This document shows positions 48,617 to 57,534 of a DNA stretch of 64,000 nucleotides, piece by piece. How positions within the stretch are numbered: position 1 is the first letter of the stretch; each line of letters starts with the position of its first letter. The stretch is from Actinomadura terrae (GTDB lineage Bacteria; Actinomycetota; Actinomycetes; Streptosporangiales; Streptosporangiaceae), in NCBI RefSeq assembly GCF_022751215.1, contig NZ_JAICDG010000010.1, positions 62,001 to 126,000 on the forward strand, given 5' to 3'. Made by a program: the position numbers and the translations under genes. A model generated the notes under the pieces. That model worked only from the letters and a program-made list of their open reading frames with translations. It was not told where the DNA came from and did no database searches.

Positions 48617-49477
48617 TCAGGACTTGCCGAAGGTCCGCGGCGGCGGGACGGGCGCGGTGACCTCCTCGCCGTCGCGCAGCGGCGCGACACCGGCGCAGAA
48701 CCCGGCCAGGTCGCGGCCCTCCACCAGCCGCGCCCGGGTGATGCCGCCCGCCGCGCGGCGGGTCAGCGCGTCCACCGGCAGCGGCGCGCGGGACGCGGCG
48801 ACGATGAGGTTGCCGAACCGGCGGCCCCGCAGCACGCCCGGGTCGCCCATCAGCAGCGCGTGCGGGAACACCGACCGGACCGTCGCGGCGACCCGGCGGG
48901 CGAACGGCAGCCGGAACCCATCGGCGACGTTGACCAGGTACGCGCCGCCGGGTCGCAGCACCCGCGCGACGTCCTCGACGAACTCCCGGGTGGCCAGCTC
49001 GACCGGCATCGACGCCTCGGCGAACGCGTCCATCACGACGAGGTCGTCGGCGGCGTCCGGCAGCGCGGCGATCCCGGCGCGGCCGTCGGTGACGCGGATG
49101 CGCAGGCCCGGCACTCCCTTGACCGGGAGCCGCTCGCGGACGACCGCCACGAGCTCGCCGTCCGGCTCCAGCACGACCTGCCGCGAGCCGGGACGGGTCG
49201 CGGCGACATAGCGCGGCAGCGTGCACCCGGCGCCGCCGATGTGCACGGCGTCGAGCGGGCCGCCCGCGGGGGCGATCGTGTCGACGCAGTCGCCCATCAG
49301 CCGCATGTACTCGAAGTCGAGGTAGGTCGGGTCGGACAGGTCCACATACGACTGCGGGACCCCGCCCACCAGCAGCATCCAGCCGCCGTCCCGGTCGGCG
49401 TCGCGCAGGATCTCGGCCTCCCCGCCGGCGATCGGATACCGGTCGGGCCAGGGGCCCCGCCTGCCCTTGCGTGCCAT
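48617..49477 (-). CDS. Spermidine synthase-like fused/short methyltransferase-fold protein
   Basis: 286 residues from MARKGRRG. The fold is that of spermidine synthase: QSYVDLSDPTYLDFEYMRLM, AVHIGGAGCTLPRYVAATRPGSRQVVLEPD (nucleotide-binding loop and acidic residue) and DDLVVMDAFAEASMPVEL. The Y-Asp of true spermidine synthases is not clearly kept, so it is better called spermidine-synthase-like. No Shine-Dalgarno; TAGGGT lies 7 nt before the ATG, a leaderless-type start. The frame extends upstream but into oppF sequence. Confidence 0.83.
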   Translation of the reverse strand: MARKGRRGPWPDRYPIAGGEAEILRDADRDGGWMLLVGGVPQSYVDLSDPTYLDFEYMRLMGDCVDTIAPAGGPLDAVHIGGAGCTLPRYVAATRPGSRQVVLEPDGELVAVVRERLPVKGVPGLRIRVTDGRAGIAALPDAADDLVVMDAFAEASMPVELATREFVEDVARVLRPGGAYLVNVADGFRLPFARRVAATVRSVFPHALLMGDPGVLRGRRFGNLIVAASRAPLPVDALTRRAAGGITRARLVEGRDLAGFCAGVAPLRDGEEVTAPVPPPRTFGKS

Positions 49478-49487
49478 GTGCCCCACC

Positions 49488-50579
49488 CTACGGAACGGCC
49501 TCTGGGCGCTCGCCGGGGGTTGTAGTTGGTTCGTTCCGGGGGGTGTGGGGGGTCGTCCCCTCACAGGTGACAGAGTCGAAGTCCTCGGCGGCGAAGTGGC
49601 AGGCGCTCGGGTGCGCGGAGCCGTCGCGGGCCGTGAGCGCGGGCTCCTCGGCGGCGCAGACGTCGCGCGCCTTCCAGCAGCGGGTGCGGAACCGGCAGCC
49701 GGACGGCGGGTCCAGCGGCGACGGCGGCTCCCCCTCCAGCCGGAACCCCCCGGCGAAGCCCGGCGCGTCCGGGTCGGGGACGGGGACGGCCGACAGCAGC
49801 GCCTGCGTGTAGGGGTGGGTCGGGTGCTCGTAGATCTGCGCGTCGTCGCCGGTCTCGACGACCTTGCCGAGGTACATGACGGCGACGCGGTCGGAGATGT
49901 GGCGGACCGCCGCCAGATCGTGCGCGATGAAAACGTACGCCAGGCCCAGCTCGCGCTGGAGCCCCGCGAGGAGGTTCATCACCTGCGCCTGGACGGACAC
50001 GTCCAGCGCCGACACGGGCTCGTCGCAGACGATCACGTCGGGGCGCAGCGCGAGCGCGCGGGCGATGCCGACGCGCTGGCGCTGCCCGCCGGAGAACTGG
50101 TGCGGGTACCGGTTGACGTGGTCGGGGTCCAGGCCGACCAGCTCCAGCAGCTCCTGGACGCGGGCACGCCGCTCCCCCTTCGGCGCGACCTCCGGGTGGA
50201 TCGCGAACGGCTCCCCCACGATGTCGCCGACGGTCATCCGGGGGTTGAGGGAGGAGTAGGGGTCCTGCATCACCATCTGGACGCGGCGCCGCAGCGCGCG
50301 CAGCTCGCCCCTCGGCAGCGCGAACACGTCGCGGCCCTCGAACCGGACGGTCCCGGCGGTGGGCCGCTCGGCCGCGAGCAGCAGCTTGGCGAGCGTCGAC
50401 TTGCCGCACCCGGACTCGCCGACGACGCCGAGGGTCTCGCCGCGCGCCAGCTCCAGGTCCACGCCGTCCACGGCCCGGACCTGCCCGACGGCCCGTTTCA
50501 GCAGCACGCCGCGCGTCACCGGGTAGTGCTTGACCAGGCCCTCCACCCGCAGGATCGGGTCCTCACCGCGCTGCGGCAC
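49488..50579 (-). CDS. Oligopeptide ABC transporter ATP-binding protein OppF-type
   Basis: 363 residues. Walker A GESGCGKST, Q loop MQDPYSSLNPRMTV, signature FSGGQRQR, Walker B VIVCDEPVSALD, and the C-terminal oligopeptide/dipeptide domain with a cysteine cluster (CRFRTRC, CAAEEP, ACHF) expected to bind a metal or Fe-S cluster. GTG start overlapping oppD by 17 bp. The last 30 residues (CEGTTPHTPRNEPTTTPG) derive from a dispersed DNA repeat (49532-49575) and are unlikely to be part of the ancestral protein. Confidence 0.94.
   Translation of the reverse strand: MPQRGEDPILRVEGLVKHYPVTRGVLLKRAVGQVRAVDGVDLELARGETLGVVGESGCGKSTLAKLLLAAERPTAGTVRFEGRDVFALPRGELRALRRRVQMVMQDPYSSLNPRMTVGDIVGEPFAIHPEVAPKGERRARVQELLELVGLDPDHVNRYPHQFSGGQRQRVGIARALALRPDVIVCDEPVSALDVSVQAQVMNLLAGLQRELGLAYVFIAHDLAAVRHISDRVAVMYLGKVVETGDDAQIYEHPTHPYTQALLSAVPVPDPDAPGFAGGFRLEGEPPSPLDPPSGCRFRTRCWKARDVCAAEEPALTARDGSAHPSACHFAAEDFDSVTCEGTTPHTPRNEPTTTPGERPEAVP
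49532..49575. repeat. Third copy of the dispersed G-rich repeat, in the oppF 3' end
   Basis: CGTTCCGGGGGG, then GGGGGGTCGTCCCC, ending GACAGAG; matches the copy at 19321-19364 along its length with differences mainly in the middle of the second half. Confidence 0.7.
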
Positions 50580-51576
50580 CGTGCACCTCCTCGGCGAAGT
50601 GGCAGGCGGACTCGTGGCCCGGCGCGACGGCGACCAGCGGCGGCGGCTCCGCCGAGCACAGCGCCTCGGCGCGCGGGCAGCGCGGCGCGAACGCGCAGCC
50701 GGGCGGCAGCGCCGCCGGATTCGGCGGCGCCCCCTTGATCGGGACGAGCGGCGCGCCGCGCCGGTCCAGGCGCGGCACCGACGCCAGCAGCCCCCGCGTG
50801 TAGGGGTGGGCGGGCCGCGCGTACAGCTCCCGCGCGGGCGCCCGCTCGGCGACCGAGCCCGCGTACATGACGACGATCCGGTCCGCGACGCCCGCGACGA
50901 CGCCGAGGTCGTGGGTGATCAGGACCATGCCCATGCGCAGCTCGTCCTGGAGCGCCGCGAGCAGCCGCATGATCTGCGCCTGGACGGTCACGTCGAGCGC
51001 GGTGGTGGGCTCGTCGGCGATCAGCACGTCCGGCTCCAGCGCCAGCGCCATCGCGATCATGATGCGCTGCCGCATGCCGCCGGAGAACTGGTGCGGGTGG
51101 TCGCCGAGCCGCCTGGCCGCCGACGGGATCCGCACCCGCTCCATCAGCTCCACGGCCTTCGCCGTCGCCTCCCTGCGCCGCATCCCCCGGTGCACCTGGT
51201 ACATCTCGCGGATCTGGTCGCCGACCGTGAACACCGGGTTCAGCGCGGTCAGCGCGTCCTGGAAGATCATCGATATGCGGTCGCCCCGGTAGGCGCGGCG
51301 GCGGCGCTCGGGCAGGCCGAGCAGCTCCTCGCCGCGCAGCCGCACCGACCCGCGCGCGATCCGCGCGGGCGGGGTGTCGAGGATGCCCATCACGGCCTGC
51401 GCCGCGACGCTCTTCCCCGATCCCGACTCGCCGAGGATCGCGACCGTCTCGCCCTCGGCCAGGGTGTAGGAGAGCCCGTTCACCGCCCGCACGTCCTGTC
51501 CCCGGACGTCGAACCGCACGTGCAGGTCGTCCACCGCGAGGAGCGGCGCGCCGTCCTTCTTCAGGTCAGTCGTCAT
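50563..51576 (-). CDS. Oligopeptide ABC transporter ATP-binding protein OppD-type
   Basis: 337 residues. Walker A GESGSGKSV, Q loop IFQDALTALNPVF, signature FSGGMRQR, Walker B VLIADEPTTALD, His in ITHDLGVV; C-terminal oligo_HPY domain with CAFAPRCPRAEALC. Couples ATP hydrolysis to peptide import with OppF. ATG 7 bp after oppC. Confidence 0.95.
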   Translation of the reverse strand: MTTDLKKDGAPLLAVDDLHVRFDVRGQDVRAVNGLSYTLAEGETVAILGESGSGKSVAAQAVMGILDTPPARIARGSVRLRGEELLGLPERRRRAYRGDRISMIFQDALTALNPVFTVGDQIREMYQVHRGMRRREATAKAVELMERVRIPSAARRLGDHPHQFSGGMRQRIMIAMALALEPDVLIADEPTTALDVTVQAQIMRLLAALQDELRMGMVLITHDLGVVAGVADRIVVMYAGSVAERAPARELYARPAHPYTRGLLASVPRLDRRGAPLVPIKGAPPNPAALPPGCAFAPRCPRAEALCSAEPPPLVAVAPGHESACHFAEEVHGAAAR

Positions 51577-51583
51577 CTCTCGC

Positions 51584-52540
51584 TCACCGCAGCTTCGGGT
51601 CGAGGGCGTCGCGGACGGCGTCGCCGAGCATCAGGAAGCTCAGCACCGTGGCCGACAGCAGCACCGCGGGGAAGACCAGCAGATGGGGGTGGTCGACGAA
51701 GGCGTCCTTGGCCTGGTTGAGCTGGAGGCCCCACGACACCTGCGGGTACTGGAGGCCGACGCCGAGGAAGTCCAGCGTCGCCTCCCCGGCGATCACGTTC
51801 CCGACGTTGAGGGTCGCGACGACGACCACCGGGGCGAGCGCGTTCGGCAGGATGTGCCGGGCCATGATCCGCGCGTCGGACGCGCCCAGCAGCCGCGCGG
51901 CCTGCACGTAGTCGGCGTCCCTGACCGAGATGACCTGGCCGCGCATGATCCGGATCATCGTCGTCCAGCCGAGCAGCACCAGCACCAGCGTCATCGCGCC
52001 GACGCCGTGGCTCGGGAAGGCGACCAGGATGACGGTGGCGCCGAGCACGAACGGCAGCCCGAAGAACACGTCGGTGAGCCGGGCGACCAGCGCGTCCAGC
52101 AGGCCGCCGTAGTAGCCCGCGAGCATCCCGAACACCAGCGCGATCGCGAACGCGAACAGCGTGACCGCGACGCCGATCAGCAGCGTCGGCCGGGCGCCGT
52201 GCACGACGTGCGCGTAGTAGTCGCAGCCCGCGAGGTCGGTGCCGAACCAGTGGCCGCCGGACGGGCCGAGCTTGGCGAGGTTCGGGTCGCAGCCCTCGTT
52301 GACGCCCTTGGAGGTGAACAGCCGAGGGACGGCCGCCATCACCGCGACCAGCGCGAGGAACACCGCCGACGCCCAGAACACCCAGCGGCGCCGCAGGTCG
52401 CGCCACGCGTCGTCCCACAGCGACGCGCGCCCGATCTCGCCGCCCGCGACGGCCAGCGCCGCCGCCTCGGCGGCCGCCCCCGCGGGCTCGGCGCCCGCCG
52501 CCGGTTCGGGGCCCGGCACGCCCGGTTCATCGATCTTCAT
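51584..52540 (-). CDS. Oligopeptide ABC transporter permease OppC-type
   Basis: 318 residues. An acidic/Ala-rich cytoplasmic N-terminus (1-45), then six membrane helices. The EAA loop is EAA-like (VRDADYVQAARLLGASDARIMARHILPNALAPV). DPP/Opp C-family features include GCDPNLAKLGPSGGHWFGTDLAGCDYYAHVVHGARPTLLIG. Separated from oppB by an 85-bp gap containing a 12-bp tandem repeat. Confidence 0.95.
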   Translation of the reverse strand: MKIDEPGVPGPEPAAGAEPAGAAAEAAALAVAGGEIGRASLWDDAWRDLRRRWVFWASAVFLALVAVMAAVPRLFTSKGVNEGCDPNLAKLGPSGGHWFGTDLAGCDYYAHVVHGARPTLLIGVAVTLFAFAIALVFGMLAGYYGGLLDALVARLTDVFFGLPFVLGATVILVAFPSHGVGAMTLVLVLLGWTTMIRIMRGQVISVRDADYVQAARLLGASDARIMARHILPNALAPVVVVATLNVGNVIAGEATLDFLGVGLQYPQVSWGLQLNQAKDAFVDHPHLLVFPAVLLSATVLSFLMLGDAVRDALDPKLR

Positions 52541-52591
52541 CGCCCACGCCCATCGCCACGCCTCACCGCGCCCGCGCGCGCTCCGTCGGTC

Positions 52592-52615
52592 GCCCTCACC
52601 CGTGCCCTCACCCGT
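52592..52615. repeat. Tandem 12-bp repeat in the oppB-oppC gap
   Basis: GCCCTCACCCGT occurs twice in tandem, with a third, diverged copy (GCCCTCACTCGT) at about 52622-52633 reaching into the oppB 3' end. Too GC-rich to infer function; may be slippage. Confidence 0.6.
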
Positions 52616-52625
52616 GCGGCCGCCC

Positions 52626-53552
52626 TCACTCGTACCTGATCCGGGGGTCCAGGAACCCGTACAGCAGGTCCACCAGCAGGTTGACGAGCAGGAAGATCAG
52701 CACGAGCACGGTGACCGCGCCGACCACGACCGGCCCCTCCTTGAGCTGGATCGACTGGAACACCTGCTGCCCGATGCCGGGCAGGTTGAAGATGCCCTCG
52801 GTGACCACCGCGCCGCCCATCAGCGTCCCGAAGTCCACGCCGAGGTAGGTCACGACGGGGATCAGCGAGTTGCGCAGCGCGTGCCGCCCGACGACCCGCG
52901 CCCGCGACAGCCCCTTGGCGTTCGCGGTGCGCACGTAGTCGGCGCGCAGGTTCTCGGCGAGGCTGGTGCGGGTGAGCCGCGCGACGTAGGACAGGCCGAG
53001 CGAGCCGAGCACCATCCCGGGCAGCAGATAGCTCATCGGCCAGCCGTCGTCGGTCCCGGCCGTGGGGAAGACCTGCCAGTGCAGGCCCAGCAGGAGCTGC
53101 GCGGTGTAGCCGAGCACGAACACCGGCACGGCGATCAGCAGCGTCGTCCCGCCGAGCACGAGGGTGTCGGCGAGCTTCCCGCGCCGCAGGCCCGCCCAGA
53201 CGCCGAGCGCGAGCCCGAGCGCCAGCTCGAACAGCCAGGCGGTGACGGCGAGCTGCGCGGTCACCGTCCAGCGCCCCGACAGCATCTCCGACACCTTCTG
53301 GCCGGTGTAGTTCTCGCCGAGGTTCCCCTGGAGCAGCCCCCACATGTACTTGCCGTACTGCACCAGCAGCGGGTCGTTGAGGTTGTAGCGCTCCCGCAGG
53401 GTCTGGAGGACGTTCTCCGGGATGGGCTTGTCGCCCGCGAGCGCCTGGATCGGGTCGCCCGGCAGCGCGAACACCATCGCGTAGATGAGCAGCGTCGTGC
53501 CGATGAAGACCGGGACCGCCTGGAGCAGCCGTCTGAGGACGTAGCGCCACAT
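52626..53552 (-). CDS. Oligopeptide ABC transporter permease OppB-type
   Basis: 308 residues, six helices; N-terminal MWRYVLRRLLQAVPVFIGTTLLIY is typical of OppB/DppB. The EAA loop is RADYVRTANAKGLSRARVVGRHALRNSLIPVVTYLG, and it ends in LLVDLLYGFLDPRIRYE, the usual OppB terminus. Starts 6 bp after oppA. Confidence 0.96.
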   Translation of the reverse strand: MWRYVLRRLLQAVPVFIGTTLLIYAMVFALPGDPIQALAGDKPIPENVLQTLRERYNLNDPLLVQYGKYMWGLLQGNLGENYTGQKVSEMLSGRWTVTAQLAVTAWLFELALGLALGVWAGLRRGKLADTLVLGGTTLLIAVPVFVLGYTAQLLLGLHWQVFPTAGTDDGWPMSYLLPGMVLGSLGLSYVARLTRTSLAENLRADYVRTANAKGLSRARVVGRHALRNSLIPVVTYLGVDFGTLMGGAVVTEGIFNLPGIGQQVFQSIQLKEGPVVVGAVTVLVLIFLLVNLLVDLLYGFLDPRIRYE

Positions 53553-53558
53553 CGCCGG

Positions 53559-55190
53559 CTACTTCACCGTCACTTCGTACGCGAGGAGCCCCGTCGCGTA
53601 CGACGTGATGGTGACGTCGCCGACCCGGTCGGACCGGCCGCCCTGGCCCGCCCACGTCCACAGCGGGATCATCGGCATCTCGCGGATCGCGACGTCCTCG
53701 GCCTGGTTGTAGAGCCTCAGGGCCTCCTGCGGGTCGCCCGTCCGGTTCGCCTTGCCGACGAGGTCGTCGAACTCCCTGCTCGTCCAGCCCATGCGGTTGG
53801 CGCCCGAGATCCACAGGTTCTCCAGGTAGTTCTGGGCGCTCGGGTAGTCGGCCTCCCAGTTCTGCCGATAGGGGCCCTTCTCCGTGCGCTTGCGCAGCAT
53901 CCCGAGGTAGTCGGACGCGGGGACCTGCCGGAACTGGATGTCCCGGATGCCGAGGTTCTGCCGCAGCGAGTTCGCGACGATCTGCATCCATTGGTAGTAG
54001 GTCGGCTGCGCGTTGGAGAAGTACAGCTCCAGCGTCCCCTTGAACCCGCCGGACTTCGCGTACAGCTCCTTGGCCTTGGCCGGGTTGAACGTGCACAGCT
54101 CGCCGCACGCGTTCGGCCGGTGCCCGGCGATGATCGCGGGGAGCAGCGAGTCGGCCGGGAAGTAGTCGCCGTTGTAGACGGCCTTGTTGATGCCCTGCCG
54201 GTCGATCGCCATCGAGATCGCGCGCCGGAGGTCGGGGTTCGCGAACCGCTTGTCGAACACCGGGAAGCCCAGGTAGTCCATCGTGCCCATCTTGCGGGGC
54301 AGGAACTTGTCGCCCAGCAGCCGCTTGGCCTCGGGCACCTTCCCGGCGGGGATCGTCTGGTAGACGTCGATGCGGCCCGCGCGCAGGTCGGTGTAGGCGG
54401 TGTCGGCGCTGGAGTAGCTCTTCCAGGTCACGCCCTTGTTCTTCGGCTTGCGCGGCCCGGTGTAACCGGGATAGGCGACGAGCTTGATCTGCTTGTTGCG
54501 CTCCCACTGCCCGCTCATCATGTACGGGCCGTTGCCGATGGGGTGCTCCTCGAAAGCGCGGAGGTCCTTCAGCCCGGCCTTGGGCATCGGCGCGAACGCC
54601 GGGTAGGTCAGCAGCAGCGGGAACTGGTTGAACGGGTCGGTCAGCGTGACCCTGAGCGTGTTCTGGTCGACCACCTGCACGCCCGACAGCGTGTCGGCCT
54701 TCGGCTTGGCGTTCTCGTCCTCGGGGTTCAGCTCCGCGTACCCCTGGATGTGCGAGAAGTAGTCGTTGGCGTTGTAGGCGTTCGGGCCGTAGGCGGCGTT
54801 GTTCCACCCGTCGGCGAAGCTGGCGGCGGTGACCGGCTCGCCGTTGTGGAACTTCTGGCCCGGCCTGATCTTGATCGTCCAGACCTTCTGGTCGGGGCTG
54901 GTGACCGACTCGGCGGCGAGGTTGTAGCCCTTGCCGTCCTTGGTGAGCCCCACGAGGTTGTCGAACAGGTTGCCGATGACGTCGAAGGCGTAGCTGCTGG
55001 TGGTGTTGCCCGGCACGAGGTGGTCGGGCTCGGGGTGGCCGGCGGTGAACGTGCCGTCGCCCGACTTCGCGCCGCCGCCGCAGGCCGACAACCCGAGCGA
55101 GGCCGCCAGCACCACCGCCCCCAGCGCCGCGATGGGGCGGCGGCCCCGGTACCGGTGGACGTCACGGCTCGCACCCCTGAGGCTGGTCAT
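53559..55190 (-). CDS. Oligopeptide-binding lipoprotein OppA-type (SBP family 5)
   Basis: 543 residues. Signal peptide with lipobox LSAC (Cys37) followed by GGGAKSG. SBP_bac_5 features: WTIKIRPGQKFHNGEPVTAASFADGWN, NGPYMMSGQWERNKQIKL, DLRRAISMAIDRQGINKAVYNG. It delivers peptides to OppBCDF from the outer face of the membrane. GAGGAGGAG precedes the ATG. First gene of the five-gene operon; the divergent gene encodes an M20 peptidase, which could process imported dipeptides. Confidence 0.95.
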   Translation of the reverse strand: MTSLRGASRDVHRYRGRRPIAALGAVVLAASLGLSACGGGAKSGDGTFTAGHPEPDHLVPGNTTSSYAFDVIGNLFDNLVGLTKDGKGYNLAAESVTSPDQKVWTIKIRPGQKFHNGEPVTAASFADGWNNAAYGPNAYNANDYFSHIQGYAELNPEDENAKPKADTLSGVQVVDQNTLRVTLTDPFNQFPLLLTYPAFAPMPKAGLKDLRAFEEHPIGNGPYMMSGQWERNKQIKLVAYPGYTGPRKPKNKGVTWKSYSSADTAYTDLRAGRIDVYQTIPAGKVPEAKRLLGDKFLPRKMGTMDYLGFPVFDKRFANPDLRRAISMAIDRQGINKAVYNGDYFPADSLLPAIIAGHRPNACGELCTFNPAKAKELYAKSGGFKGTLELYFSNAQPTYYQWMQIVANSLRQNLGIRDIQFRQVPASDYLGMLRKRTEKGPYRQNWEADYPSAQNYLENLWISGANRMGWTSREFDDLVGKANRTGDPQEALRLYNQAEDVAIREMPMIPLWTWAGQGGRSDRVGDVTITSYATGLLAYEVTVK

Positions 55191-55388
55191 GCTCCTCCTC
55201 GTGCACTGTCGCGTGCGCGGCGCGGCAACCGCCCGCGCTCTTCAGATTGGTGGCAGCGTCGTACCGGCCGGATGATTTGGGTACGGCGCTGAACGATTCG
55301 AAACCGGATCGATATGTTGTTGATCATTGGTTGCCAGAGGTCAGCGCGGGGGAAAAATGAAGGTTTGTTGCGAAAGGTGGGTATTGGT

Positions 55389-56741
55389 GTGACGGAGCCG
55401 AAGGTCCACGAGGACACCGTGGCCGGTGCCGCGAGCGGGGCCGCCGAGGCCGCGGGGGTGGAGGCGGCGGAGATCTGCTCCGCGCTGATCCGCATCGACA
55501 CCACGAACGAGGGCGAGGGCGTGGCGCGTCCGGAGCGTCCGGCCGCCGAGTACGTCGCCGCGCTGCTGGACGAGGTGGGCGTCGCCGCCACGATCGTGGA
55601 GTCCGCGCCCGGCCGGGCCAGTGTGCTGGCGCGGATCGCGGGCACCGACCCCGCGCACCCGGCGTTCCTGATCCACGGGCATCTGGACGTGGTGCCCGCC
55701 GAGGCGTCGGAGTGGAGCGTTCCGCCCTTCTCGGGCGAGGTGCGGGACGGCTGCGTGTGGGGACGCGGCGCGGTCGACATGAAGGGCACGCTCGCGATGA
55801 CGCTCGCGACCGTCCGGCGGCGGCTGCGCGAGGGCCGCCGCACCCGGGGCGACCTGGTGCTGGCGTTCCTCGCCGACGAGGAGTGCACCGGCGACCTCGG
55901 GTCCCGGTTCGTGGCCCGCGAGCATCCGGGGATCTTCGAGGGCTGCACCGAGGCGATCAGCGAGTCGGGCGGCTTCAGCGTCCACGCCGGCGACGCCCGG
56001 ATCTACCCGATCGCGACCGGCGAGCGCGGCACGACGTGGATGCGGCTGACCGCGCGCGGCACCGCCGGGCACGGCTCCAAGCCCGCGCCCGACAACCCGG
56101 TCGCCGAGATCGCGCACGCTGTGTCGCGCATCGCCTCCTACGAGTGGCCCGTCCGCCTCACACCGGGCGTCCGCGCCCTGCTGGACGGGCTGGCCGCCGC
56201 GCTCGGCACCACGATCGACCACGACCGCCTCGACGCCGAGGCGCGGCGGCTCGGCCCCGTCGGGCGGCTGTTCGAGGGAACGATCCGCAACTCGGCCAAC
56301 CCGACCCGGCTGGACGCCGGATACAAGATCAACGTGGTGCCGGGGACCGCGACCGCGCAGGTCGACGGCCGGTACCTGCCGGGCACCGGCGAGGAGTTCC
56401 TGGCCACGATCGACCGGCTGCTCGGCCCGAGGGTGACCCGCGAGTTCGTCAACTACGAGGAGGCGCCCGCCGCCGATCCGGCGGGCGCCACCTTCGCCGA
56501 CCTCGCGGCCGCGCTCCGCGCCGAGGACCCGGCGGCGCGTCCCGTCCCGTACGTGATGGCGGGCGGCACCGACGCCAAGTCCTTCCAGCCGCTCGGCATC
56601 GCGAGCTTCGGGTTCGCACCGCTGCTCCTCGGCCCGGAGCTGGACTACTTCGGCATGTTCCACGGGGTGGACGAGCGCGTCCCGCTGGACGGGCTGGCCT
56701 TCGGCACCCGCGTCCTCGACCGCTTCCTCGACACCCGCTGA
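55389..56741 (+). CDS. M20/M25/M40 family metallopeptidase (ArgE/DapE type)
   Basis: 450 residues from GTG at 55389, with AAGGTGGG 8 nt upstream (an ATG at 55314 is in frame but has no ribosome binding site). Metal ligands: HGHLDVVP, GRGAVDMKG (bridging Asp), DEECTG (catalytic and ligand Glu), and FHGVDERV for the last His. The lid domain (TAGHGSKPAPDNP) supplies the second active-site His. It hydrolyses N-acyl amino acids or dipeptides. Lies divergent to the Opp operon, 198 bp apart. Confidence 0.92.
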   Translation: MTEPKVHEDTVAGAASGAAEAAGVEAAEICSALIRIDTTNEGEGVARPERPAAEYVAALLDEVGVAATIVESAPGRASVLARIAGTDPAHPAFLIHGHLDVVPAEASEWSVPPFSGEVRDGCVWGRGAVDMKGTLAMTLATVRRRLREGRRTRGDLVLAFLADEECTGDLGSRFVAREHPGIFEGCTEAISESGGFSVHAGDARIYPIATGERGTTWMRLTARGTAGHGSKPAPDNPVAEIAHAVSRIASYEWPVRLTPGVRALLDGLAAALGTTIDHDRLDAEARRLGPVGRLFEGTIRNSANPTRLDAGYKINVVPGTATAQVDGRYLPGTGEEFLATIDRLLGPRVTREFVNYEEAPAADPAGATFADLAAALRAEDPAARPVPYVMAGGTDAKSFQPLGIASFGFAPLLLGPELDYFGMFHGVDERVPLDGLAFGTRVLDRFLDTR

Positions 56742-56757
56742 CCGGGCGCGCCCGCCG

Positions 56758-57534
56758 TCACTGCGACTTCTGGTAGCTGCGGAAGGAGAAGATCGCGAGC
56801 CCCACCGTCGCCGCCGTCAGCGCCAGCAGCGGCGCGGCGTGCCCCGCGACCGCGCCCCAGCGCGGATCGTCGGCGAGCGCGGCGCGCCCGGCGTCCAGGG
56901 CCCAGCTCACCGGGTTCCCGGACGCGACGTGCCGCATCCAGCCCGGCATCAGGCCCTTGGCCATGAACGCCGAGGACAGGAACGTCAGCGGGAGCAGCAG
57001 CATCACGTTCAACATGATGATCGTGTTGCGGTCGCGGACCAGCAGCGCGAGCGTGGTGGACAGCTCGGCGAGCACGACGCCGATCAGCACCGACATCGCG
57101 ACGAGGATCGGCAGCCCGGCGGCGGCGCCCGGGTAGTGCGCGCCGCCCGCCCAGCCCAGGGCGATGATCACCAGGGACTGGAACGCGGTGCCGAGCGCCT
57201 GCTCGATCACGCCCGCGTTGGCGAGCGCGCTCCGCCGGACCGGCGTGACCAGGAACCGGTTGAGCGTGCCGCGCTCGATCTCGTCGAGCGTGCCCATCCC
57301 GGCGAAGGAGTTCAGCGACACCGCGTTCATGATCACGACGCCGGGGACGAGATAGTCCAGGTAGGAGCCGGTGCCGAAGCCGGGCAGCTCCACGACGCGC
57401 TTGAAGAGCTGGCCGAACAGGAAGAGCCAGATGACCGGCTGGGCCAGCGACATGATCAGCATCGCGGGGCTGCGGAGCAGCGCGGACACCCGGCGGTGCG
57501 TCATCCACCAGGTCCCGGCGATCAGAGCGGTCAT
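56758..57534 (-). CDS. ABC-2 type transporter permease (DrrB-like)
   Basis: 258 residues, six helices; the ABC-2 motif ERGTLNRFLVTPVRRSALANAGVIEQALGTAFQS follows helix 2 (GTLNRFLVTPV-type), and LMPGWMRHVASGNPVSWALDAGRA is the usual conserved end. ATG overlaps the stop of the ATPase (ATGA). Exporter of a drug, lipid or polysaccharide; specificity not visible. Confidence 0.93.
   Translation of the reverse strand: MTALIAGTWWMTHRRVSALLRSPAMLIMSLAQPVIWLFLFGQLFKRVVELPGFGTGSYLDYLVPGVVIMNAVSLNSFAGMGTLDEIERGTLNRFLVTPVRRSALANAGVIEQALGTAFQSLVIIALGWAGGAHYPGAAAGLPILVAMSVLIGVVLAELSTTLALLVRDRNTIIMLNVMLLLPLTFLSSAFMAKGLMPGWMRHVASGNPVSWALDAGRAALADDPRWGAVAGHAAPLLALTAATVGLAIFSFRSYQKSQ

Noticed and set aside
41335..55292. 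Open frames of about 1000 codons antisense to the FtsX permease (41335-44586 minus) and the opp operon (52239-55292 plus)
   Set aside because: Same shadow-frame pattern; the real genes on the other strand are complete and motif-bearing.
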